Shown here: positions 21,546 through 34,786 of the stretch, in pieces
Numbering within the stretch: the stretch's first letter is position 1
Layout of the letters: each line of letters opens with the position of its first letter
Assembly: GCA_003255065.1 (NCBI GenBank)
Contig: QAOA01006734.1
Location: forward strand, 523,759 to 587,758
Direction: 5' to 3'
From: Cercis canadensis
Taxonomy: Eukaryota > Streptophyta > Magnoliopsida > Fabales > Fabaceae
Length of the DNA stretch: 64,000 nucleotides
The notes under the pieces: model-generated
Database searches by the model: none
Told to the model about the DNA's origin: nothing
The model's input: the letters and a program-made list of their open reading frames with translations, nothing else
Made by a program: the position numbers and the translations under genes

Positions 21546-24500
21546 TCATACTTTCATATATATGCCTTGCTTGTGGAGGAATCCAGCGAAAACACCCCAG
21601 AATATAATCTCAACTATTACAAAGGCCACCGTACCCCACTTTTCGGAATGGAATATGGCTTGTAATAAAGATTCTGTGCTGTCAACCTGCATAATAGATC
21701 ACAAGCAGCAGCTTTGTAAAATTACGGATGGATAAAAAATGCATTCTTGCATCCACTTTCTTTTAATCTATTTTTGGGAAATGTGAGAATAAATTAATCT
21801 TAAAAGAAAATAATGTAAACGGGTTAAATGATTTATAATAAAGCAATATAAAAAGTAGCTCACTATGGATAAGAAAGATAGCTACCAAGTTGTTTTCAGG
21901 AGAACGCCAATAGAAACCCTGGATAGCTGCTGGGAAAATGTCAGAAGCAGCCAATGCATATACAATAAGAGCATTCATCCCCATCCATTGCAGTAAAATG
22001 GTAGGTTTTCTGAGTTGTTTCATGTCAACCTGCAAGAAAATATGGTTTGGCGAAGTTGAATATTTTAAATCATTTGTCAGTAATTTTAATCATTAACTTC
22101 ACTCAAAACCATACAAAGCACTGTGCAACTTATGTCATTCCAACTATTGTATCACCATGTCCTTGTCGCAACACATAAAGGCAAAACAAGTAGTTATTAA
22201 CAAACTTGGAAGAACTTTTAACCAGCATATGCAGCTGAGATCGAAGATATGCCACACAGATACCAAAGACAAGAAATCGTCATGATCTAAACCCAGACAA
22301 AAACCCTGCGTCTTTTGCCAGATTCAATGCAGTCAAGAAAAAAATAGAGGTTTAGAATTTCTCAACTTTTTATACTCTTTAAGGTTTTCGGCCTCTTCAA
22401 CGGATGTTGTTCATTACTTGACTCCAGATAAATTCAAGGGGAAGTTGCAATAGAAAGAAAATTACCTGTGAGTAACCTACACGACCCTGCGCCTACAATA
22501 CTGAAGGGAGAAAATATCTAGAAACGAACTGAACATCATGCATTAACTTTCACAAAACAAGACCCCTCCATCACCCTCTAGAATGCATTATGTAATAAAA
22601 TTAGGACAAAAATAATCATAGATTTCTATACGAGAGAGAGAGAGAGAGAGAGAGAGACTAATAATAAGTTAAATAATTTGCTCTTAACGAGAAAATATAA
22701 TATTTGACTTTGACTGAAGGATGAACTTACAATGTAATAGATAATGGTCAAGATCAAGCCTGATACTCCAGCAGTGATGCACATGTAGCTTAATGTGTAT
22801 AGCGGTTTAGATAAAGGAATTCCTGAAAAACATCACAACTATCAGTTGGAGAATGGAATATATAACAAGAAAGTAAATATAGCAGTGATAGTACCTAAAA
22901 TCTCTAGAATGTATCCTAAGATCAATAATGAGAAGGAAAGCATGGACCAAAGAAATAGTCTCTTCTTGTGCCCCTGCATAGAAAAGATGTAGTTGATATC
23001 TTGAAGATAATCTATCCAAAATTTGATTCCTAAACATCTTAAAAGAACCATAAGTTCATGCCTGAAACAGCACAAGTACGTGCCCAAAATGCAGTCCCAT
23101 AAAACATGTAACCGCAGCCATCAGTGAACTGGAAGAATTAACAAAATAAATAATAATAATAATAATAATGCATCAATAAGAATTGAACTACTAACAGTTA
23201 AACATCTTCTTCATTGACTGAAGATAGTCTAGGAACTATTTTTATCGTGAATTAAGTGCCTATAACAAATCTCAAGAACCATTTCAATCTCAATGATATG
23301 AACAGCCAGATATCTTAGAAAAGCACAAAAAGAGGAAAAATTTCTTGAACAGAGTACTGTGCTCAACTCAGCATAATCTAATATCTTGATTCTTGGGAAT
23401 TCAAATGATAAGATGTACTATGTAACTGTGGCTTTTCAATGCCACCAATTTTTTTAGGAAAAAAAAATAAAAAGAAAAGAAAAGAGTAAGGAATGTTTTC
23501 CAACCTTAAAATACCCTCTGGATCAAATGGTGCCAGGCACCATGCAGGCGAATCTGGGGGCAAGGGTCCATAATCAGGAGAATTGACACTGCACTCCTGA
23601 AGTGAAAACTAAGAAGTCAAAATCATTTGATGAACAAAAAAAGCATAAAAGAACATTTTATAGGAAAACTGTCAACAGATAGATTACAGAATGCAGTTAT
23701 CTGCGAAGGGGAATAACCTTTGTTCTTCTGTACACAGGACGTTGATGCAGATGATGTTCACCAAGAACTAATCTATCAATAAAACCAACTGCATTACAAG
23801 GAGGTTCAAGGCTGCCCCTAACTTCACAATGAACCTGGCAAACAATTGTGAGTTCAGTGAGTTCAACTTGAAAATGGAAAATAGAAACACGAAATAGAAA
23901 TTAACCGTGAAAAGGAAAGATGGCATAGAATTTGAAGCATAAAAAGAATTACCTGCTACCATGTGTTTCTTTATAACTGACAAATCTGTCCTCCAATATT
24001 AGTCTATTAATAATTACTTCTTTTATATTATTATTTAGAGCTCGCTAAGTAGATTTTGTCATTTTAAAAAGCAAAAAAGTATCGAGGTTACAGTCATGGA
24101 TTATTCAAAAGAGGCTTCATGACCTATGGTAGTACAAAGCTAAATTTCATAGGCAATCCGACATACTTTCAATCTTGCTGATTTTTATTTATGGTAGAGA
24201 ATGAGTCATAGCTGATGCTTTTATGCGCAAGAGAGCATGATATCTATATTTCAGGGGGGAAAAAATTCAAAAAATGTCCAGCATTCAGTGGCACAGAGTA
24301 ACAAATCACGCCCACTCACTGTTTGAGTAACTGATACATGACCAGACAATTGCATGTTAGATTCGTACTCCCAATTTGGAACATAGAGGCCGTACAGCAA
24401 GCATAGGTAAGCTGAGCACAGTAAGATAGAAAATATCCTGCACAAAGAAACAAAAGTTAGCACCAAAGAATATCATAAAGGGAAGCAATTTATTACCTGC

Positions 24501-27316
24501 CGAAGTTTTATTATCCACGAAATTTTTTATAGTAAAAAAAAAATAAGAAAAAGTATAATAGTGGAGCTAGTATCCAGAATTTATTGAAGTTACCTGAAGA
24601 TTTTAGAAAGAAAACAGATGTTTTTATTGACTATAAAAATCATGTTGATCTGACATTATGAATACAACTATTCATGACTCTTGACTACTCACATCAACCC
24701 TTCATAACAAAGTTGGGCACTAACATGAACTCCTACAGATTTATAAGGCTCTAATGATACCAAGATGGAAAATTTTCAGGATCCCATCCCCAGAGCTAAC
24801 AACATAATAGTAATTTCACAACTATTCAAAAAACATACAAAATACATATCTAAAGCAAGTATTCATCTTAAAATCTAGCATCACCACACCACATACTGAA
24901 AAGTTCCATGATGTGAAAATATGTAGCCTATCAAGAGTGTTCATATCACACCAGAATGCATAATAGAAACCACACACCCCCCCCCAAAAAAAATAAAAAT
25001 TGTCCTCAACAATGCAAACCATAATATAAGAAACTAACAAAGAAGCACTGCTATGTATTTTTCAGAGTGACAATCAGCACTGAAAATTGAAATTATTCTC
25101 TTTTCTGAATTTTTTTCAGTGGCATACTTAATCAAATAGAAGCATTAAACACCAGCAAGTTGAACTAACCACTGAATGGAGTATTTCCTTAGAAAAGCAG
25201 CTGGTGAGTCAACTGAAATATTATGGTTCACAAGCCAGATCTCCGACATTGAAGCCAAGAAATATCCAATTGATATCCTCTGTATAGTGCACATGCAACT
25301 TTCCAAAATGAAAAAGTTGAAAGATTTATGAAATTAAAAAACACGTTTATAAAGCTAAAGCAAGAGGTAATTTATGAAATTAGAAAACACATTTATAAAG
25401 CTAAAGCAAGAGGCAGCTCATTTTTTTTCTCATCACTATAGTATCTCCTTTTGAGTTGTGATTCTACATAACAGAATAACCACTTCCAACAACTAAATAC
25501 TTCTTCTAATTACAGAACTCATCCTGGAGTTTCAAACAATGGTGCAGCACATATAGCGTGCTTATGAATATAAATAACTGAGAATTTAAGTAACAGCCAC
25601 GGTGTGACATTATAAAGATATTCAGCACAAGTAACATGTCGGCAATTGGCCAAGAAAATAAGTGATTTCGCAGAGCACCATGAAGACCATCGATTATCAA
25701 ATTGCACGTCACTGGCATCAAAAGTACATCACAGAGATAATAACAAGCATTTTTTTTTCAAAAAAAAGAACCTAATAAGTTAGACAATAATGAAGGATAA
25801 AAACTTCATTAGTTGCAGCAACCTGAAGTATACCAAGCAAGCGCATCTTGCTAACATCAACTCCATATGTCAAATCATTCCGTCCATGGAAATACCCACC
25901 TAGGAATAAGTTTCAGAAAAATAAAATGAAAAACAAGTAAACGACAATCAATTGCAGCATATAAAAGTCAAGCTACATGAAAATTCTGCTGACCAAGCAT
26001 GAGTGAAATATGCAAGCAACAATTCATAGATAACAAAACCAGGATTTAATTCAATATGAATTACAAGAAGTTCAAAAGAATACAGGTAATTTTTGAGTTG
26101 GCCAAGTTCCAGCTGGTCATAAAGCCAATGGAACGGTAATAAAGCAGGAAATACCTTGTAGCAACAGTCCCAGAAAGAAGAGCTTAATTGTCCTTGATAT
26201 CACTTTTCTGGTAGCACTTGGTTTGCTAGAGACTTTCTGAAAAGATAACACAAAGTGAAGAGAATGAATGTAGGTTTCTAGAAGTTATAAGTGTGTCAGT
26301 TTTAGGGATTGGGTTCTCCCAAAATGATGTCATAACTTATAATTACACAGCTCCGAGCCACTATTCATTAAGCTACCCTTCTCAATTTCATGCATGCTGA
26401 TCTGTTGACTTAATAGTACTTTCACTCTTTATGGTTTTAGCTCGGGTAATAAAGAGTGGATGGTTATGAAGAATTTAACCCACATGTTGCATATGAAAAA
26501 AGATAGTGAAAACGGAGAGAGGGAGGCAGACAAACAGGATTAACTTTCTACCAATTTGTGAAATGTTAAAATATTAAAGTGGGTGGGGGAGAGAGGAGCA
26601 AGGGAGATTTCTTACCTTGAAAACGAGACTGATCGAGACTCCAACCACAAAGAGGAAAAACGGCATCACAAAATCCGCAAGTGTCACCCCAAACCATGGA
26701 GAATGATTAATGGATGGGGCAGCTCCTCCCGCATCATCAACTAAAATCATCAACTGTATAATAAATGGAAGTAAGTTAGAGGAAAACACATAAACCCAAC
26801 AAAGTTATCAAAATTGAGAGATTTTAATGCGATAATCAACAGAAGCACAAATATGCAGCTGTTATTCCGCAGTTGCTTGAATAATTGAACAAAGGCCATG
26901 CTTATGATTGACAACAAAAACATTGCTCTTGTGTCTTCCCCCTTTTATTGTACTTTGCGTTATATATAATCGTTGCCAACCCACGACAGATATATTATAT
27001 TGATGTCTAAAATCACTTTCAGTCATTCTCACTTAATAGTCTATAGCTCTTGAAGAAATAAAAAGTAAGGAATCATGGAAAGCAGAGAAATAATCGAAAA
27101 TTAGGGACGAACCGCAACAGTTAGGCCACGGAAAACATCGAGAGAAGCGAGGCGTTGATTGGAAACAGTAACATTTGGTGTTGATTTAACTGTATTGTTG
27201 GAATTGGAAGAGGAGGGAAAGACGGCATCATCATTTTCATTGGTTGAGCTTACGTGACTTTGACCATGGAGAAGAGGCCTTCCTTGTTCCTCTGCAATAT
27301 CTATGCCCGCTGACAT
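21546..27316 (-). CDS. HGSNAT-like membrane acetyltransferase (13 exons)
   Basis: Exons (high to low): 27113-27316, 26616-26753, 26155-26236, 25823-25899, 25170-25279, 24320-24437, 23718-23834, 23505-23596, 23062-23128, 22895-22973, 22731-22822, 21886-22029, 21546-21686. They total 1,461 nt, 486 residues, with phases closing at every junction. The protein is polytopic. Residues 55-67 R-L-A-S-L-D-V-F-R-G-L-T-V start the acyltransferase-like core. L-V-D-D-A-G-G then I-N-H-S-P-W follow, where H85 aligns with the active-site histidine of human heparan-alpha-glucosaminide N-acetyltransferase (HGSNAT). Next come A-D-F-V-M-P-F-F-L-F and later N-S-P-D-Y-G-P and W-M-G-M-N-A-L. The human enzyme moves acetyl from cytosolic acetyl-CoA to lysosomal heparan sulfate; plants lack that substrate, so the true acceptor is unknown. 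The 23062 donor is GC, not GT. The start is the first ATG in frame. Confidence 0.9.
22632..22657. repeat. (GA)n microsatellite in an HGSNAT intron
   Basis: About 13 GA units within the intron between 22029 and 22731. Confidence 0.9.
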
Positions 27317-28081
27317 TTCCTCTATCACTGAGCAAGTCTCTCACTCACAGCAAATCAGCAACAAGAGGGAAGAAAGACAACTTGAAGTAAACCGACCCAC
27401 CGGCTTCTTGTCCACACCGGACAAGGCGATTTGCGTAATTCCGTTTTTTTTGCTTTCTTTGTGGGGCCCATCTGCAGTTACATGAGGCCCGTCTGGCATG
27501 TCCTTAGCCCACAAAAGCCCATCTCTCGTGTCGAAAAAAAAAAGTTGGTCCGCTTATCCCTCTTCAAGAACCAAAAAAAAAAAAAAAGTGTTCAACTAAG
27601 AATATTTCCTGGGAGACACAATAGTATACCATTACCATCTTTATTTATTGTAATTTGAGCATTAAACTTAAAAAATCACAAATAATACCAAATTGAACCA
27701 AAAGTCTAAAACTACTTAAACGTTAGCCTTTTGTTTGAACAAATGAAAATGGAAACAACTATTTTAAAAGAGACTAATTAAGAATGAATATAGACATTTT
27801 TCTTTTTGGTACAAAAATGAATATACACATGAGTACAACTACTAAATACATTACCATGAAATAATATTTTAGTGCATACATTATATATGAATTTGTTTTT
27901 AATTTTTTTTCTTTTAACATTTTGGTTCCTAAAGGGAGTCATGATGATCTCATAAAGGCTGAAGTTATTTTAAGACAAATTTATTGATTTATAGAATCCT
28001 TAAATTTAAGATGACTGCCCGAATAAAGAAAGAAATAAAGTATACCCAGATGGCCTATTTGTTGATGACAAGGCTTTTTTT

Positions 28082-28113
<32 letters not shown>

Positions 28114-29036
28114 TTTTTTACACGAAGTGATCTCTATATTTTTAGTAAAAAACTAATTTTTTTTTTAAATATTTAGTATGTTTTAGCCACTAATATTTTG
28201 AACGAAGTTCAAACTCTTAATATGATCTTCAAATTTACCTCACTCACGTGAAATTCAGTTTAATAACTAATGGTTGCCGACAAGCTAAGTTTTATACCAA
28301 AATATTGTGTATAATTTCCCTTTTACCAAACAAAAAATAGATAGTGTATAGAAGAGTAATTACACGTCATATTGAGATTGAAGAGTACAGTAAAGCAGGA
28401 AATTCCGCGTATTCAAATTTGATGTCATTCTTTTGTTTTGCAATTGCCAGTTTGCCACTGCAATGCTACGGATGATTTTTTTCGATTTGGGACATGTTCT
28501 TAAATATAAAATGAATATATATATATATATATTCTCATTTCTCAACTGTTTTCTTGTAAGAAAAAACTGATTTGATATGACAGTAATTACTGAGAGTATT
28601 AAATTTGACAACCCATAATGACATCAGCCCCATTTGTTTATGAAGCTTTTTCCCAATCCAATCAAAACCTGATGAGCACAGTTGTTAATTGCTTCTCATA
28701 CTTGATCAGTGATGACTGACGAGTAACTAAATCCCATTCACTCAGAAATGCGATTCCAGATCTTCAATTAATTGACAAATTAATGACGTTTATCAAAATA
28801 AGGAAAGAAATGGAAAAACACAATTTGAAGCATGAGCAATGAAAAAGGGATTTGAATCCAATAACGCATGGCCACGTAAAAGTTGGCAGTGCCACATGGG
28901 ATCCTGAATAAGACACATCGCTTCCCTTGGCTTATTACAGCTTACGAGCATGCAAAGGCCACTCTACCAATTCCTTATTACCATTACCATAGATGCGTCC
29001 ATAAAAAGCAGAGAGAGAGAGAAAGAGAGAGATCAA
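27317..29036. other. shared upstream region of divergent HGSNAT-like and KORRIGAN genes
   Basis: 1.7 kb between two divergently transcribed start codons. It includes a long T-run (about 28077-28120) and a GA-rich leader just before 29037. A CATAAAAAGC TATA-like site lies ~40 bp upstream of the KORRIGAN ATG. No gene. Confidence 0.5.
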
Positions 29037-31809
29037 ATGTGGGCGAAACATAATATGTGGGGTGGTCCGCTGGAGATACACGGAGAGGAGAATGAAGAAG
29101 AAGGAGGAGAGAATAAGAGAGGGTTGGGCTTAGATACGGCGGTGTATCAGCCATTATCGGAGGAGGTGAAGCAAAGCTGGTTTCTGAGACCCGATAATAA
29201 AAAGGACAAGGGGAAGAAAACAAAGAGCTATTTAAAGACTGCGATTCTCACCTCCCTAATTGCCCTTACCCTTTTTGTGGCTCTTATCGTCCTCATCGTC
29301 AACTACGTGCCCCGCCATCGCCACCACACCATACCTACATCTGATAACTACACCCACGCACTTCACACCGCCATCAGCTTCTTCAATGCCCAGCGATGTA
29401 CGTAATTCTCTCTCTCTCATTCTCACTTTGCGCCACCAAACATTTCCCTATGGCCTAAATTTCGGCCTTTTTTATTTTATTTTATTCTTTGGAGATATTT
29501 GTTTAGAATCTTTTATTTCACAAAAACTTGAAATATAAGAAGTTGGAAATTTCATTTTCCATTTAATAGTTTCCTATGATCACAAACTGACAAAAGTATA
29601 TATATCTAGACGAGGGCGAGATTATCCTTCAACACTTTAAATGTGACTTAGTAGTTTTTATAATATAATAACTTCAAATTATATTATACTAACACAATTA
29701 TGACCAGAAAGTCCAATGACCAGAATTCTTCTATCAAAATCAAATTTATGACCATTTGGGCTTTTTTTTTTGTTTTTTAATGTATATGTACAAAATCATT
29801 GAAGGTTTTAGGCATAGAGGCATGGACTACAAAGAAAGTAACAAACCATTTTTGCTTTAACTTTGTGGTGCAGAGTTTGTTTGAGAGTTGAAGGAGAAAG
29901 GAAAAAAAAGAATATTAGAGGAATAATAGTTTATAATTTAATTATCTAAATATTTTAGTTTTTAATTTTTTTTTAAAAAAAACATAACTAATATATAAGG
30001 ACCACCAGACGCACTAATGACCACTTGGCATGTTCATGTCTGATATGCCAGTGGCTCCTTGACGTGTCATTTCTTGTTGCCTTTTAAGAATAAAAAAAAA
30101 AAAAAAAAGGAAACAATTGTAGATAGTCAAGTTTATGACATGTTGCGTGGCCATTAACGTGTTCGGTGGTTTTCACATGTTCGAAAGGTTTTTTTGTTTT
30201 TAATTTTTTTAAAATTATAATATTTATATAATTAAATTAAAAAATGTGATAAATATGTAATTTTATTGTTAAAGTGTAATATTTAGTTCAAGCTCGTCAA
30301 ATACTTCTAACCAATCAAATAAAGTATTATGTTGACTCCGAAAAAGTCAGAACTGTTGATGGTGTTGTTTTGATTCATGTAGCTGGAAGACTCCCGAAGG
30401 ATAATAATGTTTCATGGAGGGGAGAGTCGTGTTTGAAAGATGGTCCTGTGGTGGGTGGTTACTACGACGGTGGTGATGCCACCAAGTACAACTTCCCTGC
30501 AGCTTTTGCCATGACCATGATAAGTTGGAGTGTACTCGAATACAGTGAAAAATATGAAGCTACGGATTTGCTTGATCATGTCAAAGACGTCATAAAGTGG
30601 GGAACTGATTACCTTCTTAAGACTTTCAAATCCTCTGCAAATGCAAACTCTACAGACACCATTGTTTCACATGTTGGTGAAAATCACAAGTGTTGGATGC
30701 GTCCTGAGGAAATAGATTACCAGCGCACTCCATCACAATGCGGTACCTGCCCTGCTCTTGCTGCTGAAACTGCAGCTGCTTTAGCTGCTGCATCCATTGT
30801 TTTCAAATATGACATGGACTACTCAAAGAAACTCATCCATGGTGCGGACATACTCTTTAAATTTGCCACAAAAGAACAAGGAGATAAATATTCAGGTGGT
30901 GCAGACCCATCTTCACCTTTTTATAACTCCACTGGTTACTGGGATGAGTTCTTGTGGGTTGGGACTTGGTTGTATTTTGCCACTGGAAACTCTTCATATC
31001 TTGAACTTGTTACTAGTCCGGGATTAGCTGAACAAGCTGACTTTGCTGGGAAAAATCTGGACCATGGTGTGCTTAGCTGGGACAACAAGCTTCCTGGTGC
31101 TCTGTTACTTCTCAGCCGCCTAAGGATGTTCTTGAACTATGGGTATCCTTATGAAGAGATGTTGAGGAAGTTTCATAACCAAATAGATGATATAATGTGC
31201 TCTTACCTCCCAGATTTTCATAGCTTCAACAGAACAAAAGCAGGCTTGATCCTATTAAACCACGGAACACCTCGCCCCCTTCAGTACGTGGTTAATGCAG
31301 CTTTCTTGGCTAAGTTATATGCTGATTATATGGACACCATGTTTGCGCATGGAATATATTGCGGGAATCAATTCTACAAGACACAAGTGTTGCACAATTT
31401 TGCTAAGACCCAATTGAACTACATCCTAGGAAATAATCCTAAGATGATGAGCTATGTTGTAGGGTTTGGTGATCGCTACCCACAACGTGTGCACCACATG
31501 GGTGCGTCGATTCCAAGTGGCAGAAAGTATGGCTGCAAAGGATGGACTTGGAGGGATAGAAAGGAACCCAATCCCAATATAATTGTTGGAGCCATGGTTG
31601 CTGGGCCTGACAAATTTGATGGCTTCCAAGATGTCCGTTCCAACGATAACTACACAGAGCCAACTCTTTCAGGAAATGCAGGGCTTGTTGCAGCACTTGT
31701 GGCCTTGTCAGAGACAACCATGTCCGGGATAGACAAGAACACCATATTTTATGCAGTTCGACCATTTTCTCCACCTTCCCCACCACCTCCATCACCATGG
31801 ATACCTTGA
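29037..31809 (+). CDS. KORRIGAN-type membrane endo-1,4-beta-glucanase (GH9A)
   Basis: Two exons, 29037-29397 and 30383-31809, joined in phase (GTACGT donor, GTAG acceptor), give 595 residues. KORRIGAN proteins are usually ~620, so this is full length. The N-terminal ~65 residues are cytosolic and acidic/basic. A signal anchor follows at about 69-92 ([15 protein letters not shown]), then the GH9 catalytic domain on the lumenal or outer side. Catalytic features seen are Y-Y-D-G-G-D (D149, D152), H-V-G-E-N-H-K-C-W, the histidine segment [11 protein letters not shown] and N-Y-T-E-P-T-L (E546). The C-terminus is proline-rich, as in the family. The enzyme acts with cellulose synthase during cellulose deposition (family knowledge). 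The second exon is one uninterrupted 1.4-kb block. Convergent with the aminotransferase gene, 284 bp between stops. Confidence 0.92.
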
Positions 31810-32093
31810 GAAGATTCTCGTTGATAGATATTTGGATGGAGATGTTCCCCTTTGCATGCGTGAAAAAGGGGAGAGAGGGATTATCTTTCAAGTTGACAGA
31901 TTAATGAGTATAGCTGGAGCTTATCCGAGTATAATAACAATGAGTCAAATACAAGCTAAGATTATATCACTTTCTTTTTCAGTCATATTAATCTTAAATT
32001 GAGGATGATTGATTCAAACAAAACTTCAGTCACATTTTCATCTTCTCAATTTTAAGTTGCTCCATTTTGTTATCAAGTACCCTTTCTGCCAAT

Positions 32094-34786
32094 TCAATGC
32101 AGCACAAGATGTCCTCTAGTATCCAAAAGCTTTCCAAGGTTTTTTGCAACAGCAGCCAAAGTAGCATCACTCTTACAGAAAGCAAATCTTATGTATCGCT
32201 TCTGGTAGGAACAACTTACATTAGAATCTTCATTGGATGATAAATTTCTATGAAAAAATCCTTGTCCTGGCACAGCCACCACTCCTGCTTCTAGTATTAA
32301 TTTCTTAACAAACTCTACCTGAAAACAGAAATTATATAAAATCTGAATGAATATAGAAATAGACTATGACAATTAAAATATCAGAATAATCTCTCAAACT
32401 AAATTTACTAACAAGAGAGAAATGAACACACATACATCAGAAAGGGAGCAATTGTCAGGAAGCTCAGCAAATAAGAAGAAGGAACCCTGAGGTTTAAACT
32501 GTATCTTAAAACCAACTCCAGCAAGCAACTTGATGATATAATCTCTTTTTGATTCATAATCCTGAGTATCAATAGAAATACCACAACGAGATGAATGAGA
32601 AAAATGTCATTGCTACAATATCAAGTTCTAGTTATGTAGACCACTCTAGCAGTAGAAGTGTCAACTCTTACTATTCAAATGTATTAAAACAAGAATTTTC
32701 TTGACAACTCTTACTCTTCTCATTGACTCAAAGTACTCTGGAGGGCTTCTCAAAGCGGTCAAGGCAGCTTCCTGAAAAGGTGCTGGAGCTGAATCTGTGA
32801 TTCTGATATGAATATTTCTGATTGCAGAAGCAATGAAAGCTGGTGCAATTGCCCATCCAACCCTCCAACCTGTTACATGACCAGCCAACAATATGGAATT
32901 TTTATTAACAAGGATGTCAATCAATGAAGCCAAAAACCAAAAACTGAAATTAAATTAGAAAAAACTTCAAGCGCAGTTTTGCTTCATGCAACATTGACCT
33001 GTAACAGCAAATGTTTTAGATAACGAAGATGTTATAATTGTCCGCTCTTGCATTCCGGGAAATGAGGCAAGGGATATGTGTTTTTCATTGTCATATGTTA
33101 TATGCTCGTACACCTGTATAAAGAGTCCAAAAAGAAAGCTAAGCATCATTTAAATACAGGACAAATACTCCACTCTTGTAAAGTAAAACCTTCCAATTAT
33201 TTTCTTGTGTCTGAACAAATTCACTCACAGAAGTACGGGATCAAAATTCAAAAAGCAAATAAAAAACAGGATATGTCCAAGAATTTTTTTATTTTTATTT
33301 TTTTAAAAAAAAAAAAAAACCACAGTCATGAAACAATTTTGTAAGTTGATAATGGGACAAACTCACATCATCATCATAATTAATTTAAACAGAAATCATG
33401 GAACCCCACGAGAAAACATATATGCTCTAACCATGCATATATTATCTCATTATAGTTACTAGTAACAGCAGATATTCACATGGAACATGAATATGTATTT
33501 TATTGCATCTGATAAAATATGTCATGTAAACCCTAAATTGAAGTTCCATCAGTGCAAAGCATAGTATCATACTTCATCTGTTATAGCCAAGCAATTCTTG
33601 CTGCAGCAAGCTCCAGTAATAATCTCAAGTTCATCTTTTGTGAAAACTTTGCCGGTTGGATTCTGTGGACTGTTTCAACTTTTATGTTAGTATTTGTGCA
33701 AATCATATATTAGGTAAATCTGCTTAACTTAGTTAAAGAAAATATTTTTGATTCACTCAATCGCTAATCTCTTGGTTGCAGGATTAAGGTGGCCAATCTG
33801 AGGATTTCCAAGATGAGTATGAAGTCTATCTAAAGCTCAATAATATTATGTGTAATTTCTAACCTGTTCAATACTACAGCTTTGGTTCTGTGAGTAAATG
33901 ATCTCAGGAATTTGCTTGGATCCAAGGTCCATTGAGGTGGGGCAAGTGCCACATGTACCTGTCATGTCCATTAAGTTCACAGTGACAAAATGGACATTAG
34001 ATAACTATGATTAAAAATCAGAACGCTTAAGGAGTGAAAGATGTAGGCGATTACTTTTCACTTATAATATTAATGAAGACTTCTAAGGTTTATGAGAGTT
34101 GGTAATTGAAAGCTTACTGGGACTCCCCCTGCCATGGTAATACATCCTTCATAAGTCTCGTAAGAGGGGTCAAACAGTATGACTTCATCACCTTGGTCAA
34201 TTGCTGTTCGGTAAGATGATAAAGTAAATAAAAAAACTAGAACATGTAATCAAGACAAGTTAAGTCTTCGAGCTTATAAACCAACAAGAACAATAAAGTA
34301 TACTTGCAAAAACTGCTGCCGCAAATGCCTCACTCTGACCACAGCAAATAGCTATATCAGTAAGAGGGTTGATATCTAAACCATGTGTTTCTTTCACCAT
34401 CTTGGTAAGGTGATCACATATTCCTTGCACGTGCCTCAAATTAGAAGAAATAGAATCCGTTAATAATTATTGAAGAAAGGGTGACACTGACAACATGAAA
34501 TTTGGGATTTTACAAAGAATTCATACAAGCAAAGAAATACAGGATGCTTTTTGGTCGAGTTTAAAGTTAAACAGAGAGGCATAGAGTTCCTTTAGAAAAC
34601 TAACCTGTACTGGTTAAAGTCGGAATTAATGGCAGAAACGGCGGCATTTTTTATGTGGGGAGGTGCAGGGAAGTCGGGAAAGCCCTCGGCGAGATTGATG
34701 GCGTTGCATCTCTGAGCAAGATGCGAGAGTTCTTGAATGGGAGATGATGTAAGTTTCTTTGCTGCAGACGATAACTTCCCTTCCAT
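32094..34786 (-). CDS. class I aminotransferase, kynurenine/methionine type (9 exons)
   Basis: Exons: 34605-34786, 34304-34434, 34118-34203, 33864-33958, 33573-33669, 32999-33113, 32715-32869, 32436-32561, 32094-32318. They total 1,212 nt, 403 residues, all phases closing with GT-AG borders. It is a fold-type I PLP enzyme: N-A-I-N-L-A-E-G-F-P-D-F near the start, G-Q-S-E-A-F-A-A-A, N168-P-T-G-K, T-D196-E-V-Y, the PLP lysine K230 in S-S-L-S-K-T-F-A-V-T-G-W-R-V-G-W, and R373 in Y-I-R-F-A-F, which binds the substrate carboxylate. This is the kynurenine--oxoglutarate / glutamine transaminase K group; plant relatives use methionine, phenylalanine or kynurenine with 2-oxo acids. The protein begins directly at the enzyme fold with no obvious transit peptide, suggesting the cytosol unless an upstream start exists. 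Confidence 0.92.
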
